From contig NC_087063.1 in assembly GCF_963678635.1 (NCBI RefSeq), positions 32,192,599-32,256,598 on the forward strand: 64,000 nucleotides of DNA, given 5' to 3'. Origin of the DNA: Symsagittifera roscoffensis (Eukaryota; Xenacoelomorpha; Acoela; Convolutidae). A program made the position numbers and the translations under genes. Below are positions 18,601-26,089 of the stretch, piece after piece; position 1 is the first letter of the stretch, and the number at the start of each line of letters is the position of its first letter. The notes under the pieces are model-generated. The model was not told the DNA's origin. It saw only the letters and a list, made by a program, of their open reading frames with translations, and searched no databases.

Positions 18601-19485
18601 TCGGATCTCATACCGACAAACATCAGGTTGGCAGCTGCCAATCAGGGAGCGATCTATGTCGCCGGACGAACCCCGATCATCTCACTGCAGCTCGGAGGAA
18701 GACATCTCTGGATGAGCTTCCTAGTACTAGAGAATTTGGACGAATCCGACCAGTTCATCCTAGGAAGGGATTTCGTTCGCAACTTTGACGTCATGATCGA
18801 TCTCAATGACGGATTGATTAGGATCAACGATCCTGAGAGAAAGTATGAGAAAAGACCCCTTAATAAGATCTTAATTAATCAGGCCAAGGTGCCGATTTTT
18901 CTGGATCGAAAAGTTAGATTAAAACCGAACCAAGCCGTAGTAGCGACGTTTAGGATGAGGAACTTGAATGAACTCAGCAATGACAGACAGGTGTGTCTGG
19001 TACCAAATCCAAACAGTAAAAGCTCGGCTATTTTAGGACGAAGCTTCTCACTCACTCAGAGCGGACTGTGTGTGAGTGTGTTATTGAACACAGAAGCAAC
19101 AACAGTGACAATACAGAGGGGAAAGAAACTTGGCTACGCTTTGCCTCTGAACACAGACTTTCTGAGTGTGGAGAACTTGAAGAAGTTTGATGTAACTAAA
19201 TGTCCATTGCATGCGAACCAAGAATGTATAATGAAAAGAGTAAATGAATTGAAATCTTCTAGGAAATTGTTTTCAATGAAGTCGGAAACAGATGATGGGC
19301 TGTCTAGTTGTTCCAACTTTCCTGAGAAGCCGACGGAAGCAGAGTTAGCAGCGAATAAGCCTGTCCTACCTGAGATAGAACACCTGAAGGGTAAAATATC
19401 AGATAAGGAATTAGATTCGCTCAGAGCGGTGCTAAATCGGAACGCAGACGTTTTTTCAAAGCATAAGGCCGACATAGGTTGTTGA
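15610..19485 (+). CDS. gag-pro: Gag-protease polyprotein of the LTR element
   Basis: This is a 1,291-residue frame that builds the particle and matures it. Residues about 170-275 form a charged helical, coiled-coil-like stretch. About 420-545 is the retrotransposon capsid domain (D-G-C-I-D-T-W-I-E-V to H-F-T-L). Two complete CX2CX4HX4C zinc knuckles lie at about 615-628 and 667-680. An aspartic protease follows, with D977 in L-L-D-T-G-A and the later I-L-G-R-D-F flap-side block. The frame ends at TGA 19483-19485, just before RT, while the downstream pol frame is in the same phase. Part of the RT linker (L-N-R-N-A-D-V-F-S) is already inside this ORF, so the stop interrupts Pol itself. Confidence 0.88.
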   Translation: MLYRGMSKSETKSYKWRKEPSHLTSAHSSLAKQSNNAMMSSMSPGEEQTFSKAKKSWKSLYDERVTSLQAGGLSSSYDQPEITHPDVNFTPCPRNDMSREASSASPTRPMSDGITMGASSTFDRLMTSMHKQKGGASSSTRLQPQLTSSSLGLTPPLGAAGDISDMFAGVMNGLDELRRDMTKRIDQVDERAHHGRESLKDELTHVKSQARFDQAQLIRNTDQCLAESLAQANKESEEREARMTREIERLLNDHDNTYAQTMTGLERRLDAKSDLMMRKLDAILNWSSWQEHSNSRERSRHANVGNGTGNSARAQQGSRTNYEHRNKERPRAAPQRPGWTNPVPPEADATPETRLPTVPQVSSVPDLTIVSQDTTMYASMFEPLNRSLETFITKLSKSTERGERSRRTLKKPKSYKDESDGCIDTWIEVMKLHFEEENLSKKQECSALTSNLEGTALNCVMAKRANERDSARKIFDILLNRFGSGVQGHQAMVKFEKRRQRDEESIDKFLDDLELLRRRSNPDERIFERNLAIASKFMDGVRSEELKTMLATHFTLSLDQVPTPDDLRMKSREYLLIKPRAQNRYSNYGNYSGTNTGANSSWYKPRDDMDKRRSCANCGSMDHHVSACSAYKQNMKAIGYFLEDADATDEDHEEYVRGLIMKYGPRCFFCNLEGHFKSDCTQFWDAVADAKHPRHEEALSGVKASRARLMNEAESRRKETTPSTFTTKKVKTWPDEVVASNLEAESSSPLKVDYGLAARTALQNVKQDLATQEVEQWVRSELESTDLRESLNVLGKTTEAEDKEEPKKQGLKLNVISGKTFGMTKAGTKIMSIISVTGHQVVKNLSEPSEITLVHLDIYADYLKEKDPKLDSRAVRALLTTGGPRLMKVDGHYIDVHGPYPILMNVDGINIYTKAHITDANDQVGRIYIGQEELKVRRIGHNAMLEQDAVHIGCEADLAAHVLDVQGRQLSVKGLLDTGAVVSVMPVKTWTDMGFERSDLIPTNIRLAAANQGAIYVAGRTPIISLQLGGRHLWMSFLVLENLDESDQFILGRDFVRNFDVMIDLNDGLIRINDPERKYEKRPLNKILINQAKVPIFLDRKVRLKPNQAVVATFRMRNLNELSNDRQVCLVPNPNSKSSAILGRSFSLTQSGLCVSVLLNTEATTVTIQRGKKLGYALPLNTDFLSVENLKKFDVTKCPLHANQECIMKRVNELKSSRKLFSMKSETDDGLSSCSNFPEKPTEAELAANKPVLPEIEHLKGKISDKELDSLRAVLNRNADVFSKHKADIGC
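19483..19485 (+). other. In-frame TGA between protease and RT
   Basis: The frame stays open on both sides: the next 22 codons read straight into the ATG at 19552 and encode typical pre-RT sequence (V-E-H-E-I-E, then V-P-H-R-E-G-A-R-R-M). It is either one point mutation in a Cys/Trp-type codon or a readthrough stop like those between gag and pol of some retroviruses. The next base is A (TGAA). Confidence 0.8.
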
Positions 19486-19551
19486 AATTTTGTAGAGCAC
19501 GAGATTGAGATAGAAGAGGGCTCGGTACCTCATAGGGAAGGGGCGAGAAGA

Positions 19552-22500
19552 ATGACCCCAAACAAGTCAGAAGCGTGTAGGAAGGAAATCGAGATGTTAA
19601 TGGAGTACGACATGATCGAGCCGTCGAAGTCCCCATGGGCTTGTGGCGTGGTCATGGCGAAAAAGAAAGGGGGACAACTCAGATTTTGTTGTGATTTCCG
19701 TTATCTGAACGCAGTGACTATAAAGGACGCATACCCGATTCCCTGCATCGATGAGAGCCTATCCAAGCTGGGAGACGCTAAGTTCTTCACGACGTTGGAT
19801 TTGGGCTCCGCATTCTGGCAAGTGCCACTCAGAAAGCAAGATCGAGAGAAAACAGGTGTCGCGTGTGAGCTGGGACTGTTCCAGTGGAAGAGGATGCCAT
19901 TCGGATTGTGCAACGCGACGGCCACATTCCAGCGACTGATGGCCCAGGCACTCACGAGCGTCACTAAGAAATACGGGAATCTCATCATGTGTTATGTCGA
20001 TGATGTCGTGATTGCATCACCAACCTTAGAAGACCACATAGAGAGGTTGGAGGAGGTGTTTTCTAGCATGAAGCAGGCGGGTCTGAAATGCAAACCCTCT
20101 AAGTGTGAAATCCTCAGGGATTCCATAAAATATCTGGGCCGCCTGGTTGACAAACATGGAGTGAGACCAGATCCCGAAGCGGTTGAAGCGGTGCTGACCT
20201 GGAAGGCACCTAAAACAGACACACAGCTGATGAGTTTTCTGGGATTCGCAAATTATTATCGAGAGTTCATCAAGGGGTATGCTGAAAAAATATACCCCAT
20301 GCAGAGGTTGATGAGAAACAAGGGCAAAAAGTTCACCTGGACTGATGAGGCACAAGTCTCATTTGAAAACATCAAACGTGAACTTTGCGAGGCACCCGTC
20401 CTCGGCATGCCAACGGAGAAGGGGATGTTCGTGCTGGACACGGATGCATCAGTGGTTGCGATATCGGGCATACTTCACCAGGAGCAGGAGTGGAACGGGA
20501 GAACGGTTCTTCGTCCGATAGCCTACGGGAGTAAAGTCCTGAGTGATACTGAAATGAAGTACGGCGCACCAAAAGCGGAGATGTTTGCGGTGATCACTTT
20601 CGTGGAAAAATACAGGGCCTACTTGGGGAGTGCTCCCTTCAAGTTACGTGTGGATAATCGTGCCCTTGCCTGGCTGAAAACCTATTCGATGGACCAAAGC
20701 TATATTGGTCGTTGGATTGTGCGCCTGGATGGATACCACATGATCATAGAGCACCGTACCCGTGACAAGCACCAGAACGCAGATAGCCTCAGTAAAAAGA
20801 CAGAATTTTATGAGCGCCTCGAGGAGAAGCAGGCTAACCAATCAGAGATCAAAGACGGGTTTTCCTTTCTGGACAAAGAAACCTACGACAAGCTGCCACT
20901 TACTAGGTGGTTAGACAAATCAGGGCATCCTATACCTGGTTACCCTGACCTTCCAGTGGAGACGGCCGCGGAGATAAAGCTTTTAGCTAGAGGCGAGCCC
21001 GTTCCGCTGGATCTGCTAGTCCGATCCAATTTGGTACAGCAAGAACTAACCAGGCTGGGTATAAACAGCATGGCTCTATTGAACAGGACGGTGAACGTGG
21101 CGCCGGACGTCATGGGAAAACTCCGTGACTTGTTGGACAAGGAAGTGGATAGGCATGATCGTGAATGGATGGAGACAATGCAGCGGTTGACTGTCACCGA
21201 GAGAACAGAGAAGAGGCCAGTGTCCATTCGCAGCCGAGGCGTTGAACGGGATTGCAGGTCAATCATCAACCAGCTGGTGAGCTCGATGCCGAAAGAATTC
21301 TTGTTGAGAACTTCGTTCACTGAATATGGAACATTGAATCAGAACCAAACTACTGAGGAAGTCAGGATCAGGTCGAAATCTAGCTTCACGAGGAGAGTGC
21401 ACTTCACGGATGCAAAAGAGGAATACGAGCCAAGCCCAGATTGTTCGTCCGTGGACGAGACAATGTCCGGGAAGTCTGACACCTTCGAGCCAGTCAAGGA
21501 CGACTCGTCTGAGGAGTCAGACACCTTTGAGCCCGTGCAGGACGACTTGTCCGGGGAGAGGTTGACTAGACCACCTAGGGGCAGAATTTTGTCCGGGGAG
21601 TCGGGTTCGAAGCGACCGATGGACAGAGTTTTGTCCGGGGAGTCAAGAAACATCTCAGACAACTTGGAATATGATGTTGGGGAATCAGTCGACTCAAGTG
21701 TTGACTCGAGACCCCAGTCCTGGGACAACACGTCTGAAACAGCTTCCAATTCCGATATGTCAGAGATCGCAATCCACTCCTTATTGGTAGACTGGAAGCA
21801 GCGTGGGCTGGACCGAGAAACACATCAGGATCCAGACAGGGACAGATACACCTCAGATGAAGAGGGCACTGTGGTAGATAATGCCGCAGACGAGCTCGAG
21901 CTGATAGCAGTTTTGAAACGCCCAACCAGATTGCTGCCACATGGTACGGTCGTCCGTACCAATCTGGAACCATCTGTACAGGAAGCGACGCCTTTGAAAA
22001 AGATATGGTGTGTCAAGTTGATGGACGATGCTCATGCTCCGGAGATAATGAGTGGGCAAATGAACGTGGTGAAGACGTATTTGAAAGCCAGGTACAGGCT
22101 GTCGGATCTCCTAAGGGCTCAACGAAATGATAGAATGACGAGCAGTCTCAAGAGATGGATCGAGAATGGAGCACCTGACAAGGGAGACTTGGAAGAAGAC
22201 AGCTACAAAATCCTGAAGCAATTCTACCTGAAGCGAAACGACTTGTTGTACCTGAATAAGGACGGAATCGTAGCCTGTAAGCGCAAGGAGGAGGACAAGG
22301 TCCTTTATAAATACAATTCAATAGTGTTACCACAGTTGTACCAGACCGAATTGCTCTTTCGTTCACATGATCAGATGAGTCATCAAGGCGTGGACAAAGT
22401 GTACAACAGGATACAGAAACGATTTGAATGGCCGGGATTGAAGAAGGCTTGTGAGAAGTGGATCGCAGCATGCCTGTCATGTCAGCAAGCGAAGGATCCC

Positions 22501-24276
22501 AGGAAGCTAAGGTTCCCCCTACAGTCAATAGAGTCGTCAGGTTTCAACGAAGTGGTGCAAATTGATCATCAGAAAATCTGTATGACAGCAACGGGCTATA
22601 ATCAGGTGCTGGTAATGATCGATCATTTTACGAAGTATGCGGAGGCAGCACCCTGCATGACTGCATCGGCAGAAGAAACATGCGATCATTTGATAAATGT
22701 GTGGATAGCAAGGCATGGCTGCCCCATCACGTTCCAATCGGACAATGGCAAAGCATTCGTAGGTGATCTCACGAAAGAGTTAATGAAAAGGTCGCAGGTA
22801 GCGCAGGCCCACTCGACCACTTATCACCCGCAAACGAATGGCCTAGTCGAGAGGCAGAATCGCACACTGGTATCCATGTTGAGAGTCTACTGCTCACGCT
22901 ACATGGATGACTGGGACAAGCACTTGCCACAAGTGATGGGTGCTTACAACAGCACGGAGCATTCCACCACGGGAATAAGTCCGCATATGATGCTGACGGG
23001 TCACGAAAAAGCACTCCCGTTAACGTTCTTCTACCCTGAATATGAAGGGAAGAGGACAGCACCGCAAACGTACGTGCGGGACGTTATTAGAAGACAACAG
23101 GACCTCAATGACTTATGCAGGAGGAATACGCAACAGGCGCAAATTAGACAAAAAAGGAGGTTTGATAAAAGGACAGCCGATGCAAAAGCCTACTCAGTTG
23201 GCGATTACGTCTGGGTGTTCCAGGAAGTGATTCCACCAAAAGGAACCAAGAAACTGTTAAAGAAATGGCGTGGTCCATTTCAGATAACAGAGGTGCACCA
23301 AGGAGGTCGTTTTTATCGGCTGAGCACTGGAAGAGCGGCTCATTACGAGAATATCAAACCACACAATGCCTCGTCAGAGGATTGGTGCATCCCAGTGGAC
23401 ATGCAAGAGGGAGATTATTTAATAGTGGATCCTGCTTGTGAAGTGAATGAAAGGGGTTCTCGCGACAAGAACGACGGGAATGAGGTGGTGGACGATTGCG
23501 ATCTACCACTGGATCTCGAGTTGACTGAACGAGTAGAGGTGGACGATGAAACTCTACCCTATGCCGAAGAAGACTGGGATTGCCCGGAACAAACCGAATT
23601 TGACAAAGGAATACAGCCTGACTTTCCTCTCACTATGGAAACACGCCAAAGCAAGAGAGGAAAAAACCAGAAGAAATACAATCCGTATGGTGAGGACTTC
23701 GTTGTAGACAGGATAGTAGTGAGTGATATCATAGACTCGCTGGTGGGACTGGACGAAGTGGCGATGCTAGAAGAAATCGACCTTGTGAACGATATGGATC
23801 AAGATTGGATCGACGATCGATCAGAACCGGAAGTGGAGTTCGAATCAGAAGCGGAACAGACTCATGAGCAAGAACTAATAAACTTGCGCGTGCTCGAATG
23901 GCTCCATGATCTGCCGACAGATCCAAAAGAGACGATCCTGACGATTCAGGACGTCGATAGAGACGGCGTCAAATACATCAGTCATGACAATACCGAGTCC
24001 AACTGGGTCGCCCCAGATGGTCCTCTACGTGTTCCACAATCCAACCTCGGTCTCCTAGACTTTGGGCGATCGACGGGGACGTCGATGGATATTTTTGTCC
24101 GGGGAGTGGGGGTAGGACTCACCCACACCGAAAATCTCATAATAAAAAAATTGAAATCGGCAAGAGAAACCGGAGAACTAGAGACAGAGGGCGAGAATGC
24201 TAAGAAACCACCTTTGGACGAATCTTTGAATCGTATTTTGATCTACCGAACCATTATTCGAACAATATCGTCATAA
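19552..24276 (+). CDS. pol: Pol: reverse transcriptase, RNase H, integrase with long insert and tail
   Basis: This is a 1,574-residue frame that copies the RNA and integrates the cDNA. RT covers about residues 15-220 with the active site YVDD at 148-151. RNase H is at about 290-415 (V-L-D-T-D-A-S, then H-Q-N-A-D-S-L-S-K). Between RNase H and the integrase zinc domain lie about 500 residues, far more than the usual short linker; they include repeats of D-T-F-E-P-V and L-S-G-E-S near 640-705. The integrase has the H-H-C-C domain (about 937-980) and an intact D1005, D1064, E1100 triad with 35 residues between the last two. A 310-residue acidic tail follows the integrase. All catalytic residues are present. 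Confidence 0.92.
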   Translation: MTPNKSEACRKEIEMLMEYDMIEPSKSPWACGVVMAKKKGGQLRFCCDFRYLNAVTIKDAYPIPCIDESLSKLGDAKFFTTLDLGSAFWQVPLRKQDREKTGVACELGLFQWKRMPFGLCNATATFQRLMAQALTSVTKKYGNLIMCYVDDVVIASPTLEDHIERLEEVFSSMKQAGLKCKPSKCEILRDSIKYLGRLVDKHGVRPDPEAVEAVLTWKAPKTDTQLMSFLGFANYYREFIKGYAEKIYPMQRLMRNKGKKFTWTDEAQVSFENIKRELCEAPVLGMPTEKGMFVLDTDASVVAISGILHQEQEWNGRTVLRPIAYGSKVLSDTEMKYGAPKAEMFAVITFVEKYRAYLGSAPFKLRVDNRALAWLKTYSMDQSYIGRWIVRLDGYHMIIEHRTRDKHQNADSLSKKTEFYERLEEKQANQSEIKDGFSFLDKETYDKLPLTRWLDKSGHPIPGYPDLPVETAAEIKLLARGEPVPLDLLVRSNLVQQELTRLGINSMALLNRTVNVAPDVMGKLRDLLDKEVDRHDREWMETMQRLTVTERTEKRPVSIRSRGVERDCRSIINQLVSSMPKEFLLRTSFTEYGTLNQNQTTEEVRIRSKSSFTRRVHFTDAKEEYEPSPDCSSVDETMSGKSDTFEPVKDDSSEESDTFEPVQDDLSGERLTRPPRGRILSGESGSKRPMDRVLSGESRNISDNLEYDVGESVDSSVDSRPQSWDNTSETASNSDMSEIAIHSLLVDWKQRGLDRETHQDPDRDRYTSDEEGTVVDNAADELELIAVLKRPTRLLPHGTVVRTNLEPSVQEATPLKKIWCVKLMDDAHAPEIMSGQMNVVKTYLKARYRLSDLLRAQRNDRMTSSLKRWIENGAPDKGDLEEDSYKILKQFYLKRNDLLYLNKDGIVACKRKEEDKVLYKYNSIVLPQLYQTELLFRSHDQMSHQGVDKVYNRIQKRFEWPGLKKACEKWIAACLSCQQAKDPRKLRFPLQSIESSGFNEVVQIDHQKICMTATGYNQVLVMIDHFTKYAEAAPCMTASAEETCDHLINVWIARHGCPITFQSDNGKAFVGDLTKELMKRSQVAQAHSTTYHPQTNGLVERQNRTLVSMLRVYCSRYMDDWDKHLPQVMGAYNSTEHSTTGISPHMMLTGHEKALPLTFFYPEYEGKRTAPQTYVRDVIRRQQDLNDLCRRNTQQAQIRQKRRFDKRTADAKAYSVGDYVWVFQEVIPPKGTKKLLKKWRGPFQITEVHQGGRFYRLSTGRAAHYENIKPHNASSEDWCIPVDMQEGDYLIVDPACEVNERGSRDKNDGNEVVDDCDLPLDLELTERVEVDDETLPYAEEDWDCPEQTEFDKGIQPDFPLTMETRQSKRGKNQKKYNPYGEDFVVDRIVVSDIIDSLVGLDEVAMLEEIDLVNDMDQDWIDDRSEPEVEFESEAEQTHEQELINLRVLEWLHDLPTDPKETILTIQDVDRDGVKYISHDNTESNWVAPDGPLRVPQSNLGLLDFGRSTGTSMDIFVRGVGVGLTHTENLIIKKLKSARETGELETEGENAKKPPLDESLNRILIYRTIIRTISS

Positions 24277-24712
24277 CGGACAGCGATTTCATACTCACGG
24301 AACGCACGTGCGCCATAGCGATAAGGCGGATGTAAGCTTCAAAACAGCACTAGCAGCTGACTTTAAAAGAGAGCACAAGAATATCGAGTTTTTGTGGAAA
24401 CAGAGGCCTGGTGTAGGAGGAATGATAGCGTTGCCCCCTGTCGCATCACAGATACCAGGGAAATATTTGTGTTTTTTGGTTACGAAAGCTACTGATAGGC
24501 AACACGTGAATCCGGAGAGCTTGGTATTGGCCTTGACTCGACTTAGGGATTTCCTGGTTGAGAGAGGTGTGACCTCTCTCTCGTTGCCAGTATACGATCC
24601 TAATAGGGGAAAGCTACATCCGAGAGAGTTGTACGCTCTTGTACATGTGATATTTTCAGAGACTGACATAGAAGTTTACTTACGTAAAAAATACTATCTG
24701 AGCATATGCTAA
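24237..24712 (+). pseudogene. Macro-domain-like segment (TARG1/OARD1 type), frame-split
   Basis: The main frame (24308-24712, opening without an ATG) has a macro-domain pattern: a hydrophobic strand G-K-Y-L-C-F-L-V-T-K, a helix with S-L-V-L-A-L-T-R-L-R-D-F-L, then G-V-T-S-L-S-L-P-V and a final helix plus strand E-T-D-I-E-V-Y-L. This order is that of TARG1-like macro domains, which remove ADP-ribose from proteins. The first strand and helix (I-V-I-T-D-S-D-F, C-A-I-A) lie in a different frame upstream, at 24237-24335. The Gly-Cys-Gly-Leu-Asp catalytic loop of the active family is replaced by Y-D-P-N-R-G, so binding or a lost activity is more likely than catalysis. It directly follows pol. Confidence 0.55.
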
Positions 24713-25192
24713 GAAATGCGCTCGGCGATGAGTGGTTTTTATTAAGTTATTCGATAGGAATTGGAGTCAAGTTTCAGGTTAGGTTAGGTTTTAGGTACAG
24801 TATTAGGGATTATGTTTTTATGTGATAGTATAGGTGCGTGTGTGATGTTTATATGTTTATGTTATGTTATTGTTATGATTATGTTTTATGTTTTATGTCA
24901 TAAAGGACCCGGAGTACTCCAGGTCATCAAGGTGACAGCGCACATTCGTGCTACTCTGACAAAGGTAAAGGTGGACGATCCACCCTGGTGCTAAATTTTA
25001 AATCGGAATTGAAAAAAGAATTTCAATGGAGAGTTTTAAAGAATTGATTGATGTTGTATCCAAAAATGATGGTTCTAAGTCGCGACTTGTTTTTTAAATC
25101 TTGATTGGTCGAAAATTGTTTACTGAACACTGAATCAGACGAGACAGAAAATTGTTTATACGAAACGACAACAAGAATCAAGACGATAAGAA
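24713..25192 (+). other. Noncoding gap between the pol/macro region and ORF3
   Basis: It is T-rich with a tract of ttatgt repeats (24840-24900). No gene is seen. It could hold a splice acceptor or an internal promoter for the downstream ORFs, but nothing decisive is visible. Confidence 0.4.
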
Positions 25193-26089
25193 ATGGGTGA
25201 CACGAACGAACTCATGGAATTCCTCTCAGCGAGTCTAGGAGCGACTCTAGACGAGATCTATCAGCGGCTGATCGATTGTGATTTCACACGAGAAGACCCG
25301 GGGTTGGCGATGTTTGTGGTCGCACTCCTCAATGCACTAGGACGAGAGGGTCGAGGGAATCGCCCTACAGAAGTCGTGTTGATGTTGGCCTTCGGTGAGT
25401 CCGGGACCGCCGAGAGAGGCCGAAACCGATTGATGAGATGGAGGCGTGGAGAAATGTCTGGCCACGACCTGGCTCGTGAGCCAGGACTAGGTGAGCAAAG
25501 GGACCACCGGCTAGGTGAGATGCCCTTACCCGTCCAACCTGCGCAGCCACTCATCGGAGCGAAGAGACAACGTGATGGGCCAGGCCCGTCACACTCGGTC
25601 GACTCTCCAACAGCTGCTCCTCCCCCGAAGAGAGTGAGAGTGAGCGAGATAGAGATCCAGACGTCGGAGACGATTGAGACACTGGAGAAGAGGGAGAGAG
25701 ATCAGAGCGAGCTGTGTGCCAAACTTCAGGAGTACAGGGCGATAGCTCGAGAGAGAGACGAATGGAAAAACAAATTTGAAGATCTGCAGGTGGCCTACAA
25801 GGAGGATGAGATAAAGCACCTGAAGGAGCTGTATATGGCGAAGGTGAGCCAGGTGTCACCGGAAGTCCTGGCGAGCATGAGATCCTCGGAGAGATCCAAC
25901 GACACACGCCCCAGGACAACAGCGCAGGAGCTATGCGCATCGAGAGGACCTGAGGTTCTGGATTTGCGTGCATCAAGGGGGCCCGAGGCTCCTCAGCAGA
26001 CACGACCGTCTGCTTCGAGTCAAAGGTTCACGATACCAGACCCTTCTGACACCTATCTAGCTCCTCAATTCCAGGAATCATTTAACTAA
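25193..26089 (+). CDS. ORF3a: coiled-coil protein of the LTR element
   Basis: This is a 298-residue protein of unknown function. Residues 1-80 are helical and partly hydrophobic (L-A-M-F-V-V-A-L-L-N-A-L). About 85-145 is Pro/Arg-rich. About 150-225 is a charged heptad-like stretch (E-T-L-E-K-R-E-R-D-Q-S-E-L) suggesting a coiled coil. Residues 235-275 contain repeats of A-S-R-G-P-E. It ends at TAA 26087-26089, but the next ORF continues in the same frame without a gap, so the two may be one protein. The layout of coiled coil then SGNH domain resembles ORF1 proteins of some CR1-type LINEs, which bind RNA; that parallel is inference. Confidence 0.7.
   Translation: MGDTNELMEFLSASLGATLDEIYQRLIDCDFTREDPGLAMFVVALLNALGREGRGNRPTEVVLMLAFGESGTAERGRNRLMRWRRGEMSGHDLAREPGLGEQRDHRLGEMPLPVQPAQPLIGAKRQRDGPGPSHSVDSPTAAPPPKRVRVSEIEIQTSETIETLEKRERDQSELCAKLQEYRAIARERDEWKNKFEDLQVAYKEDEIKHLKELYMAKVSQVSPEVLASMRSSERSNDTRPRTTAQELCASRGPEVLDLRASRGPEAPQQTRPSASSQRFTIPDPSDTYLAPQFQESFN
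26087..26089 (+). other. In-frame TAA between ORF3a and ORF3b
   Basis: The codon before it is Asn and the codon after it is GTG. Both sides are open in the same phase for hundreds of codons. The first ATG after it is at 26105. Readthrough, re-initiation or a recent nonsense mutation are all possible. Confidence 0.75.

Noticed and set aside
15837-24670. Many minus-strand ORFs of 60-155 codons over gag and pol
   Set aside because: They are antisense shadows of long, GC-rich coding frames with clear domains. None has a motif.
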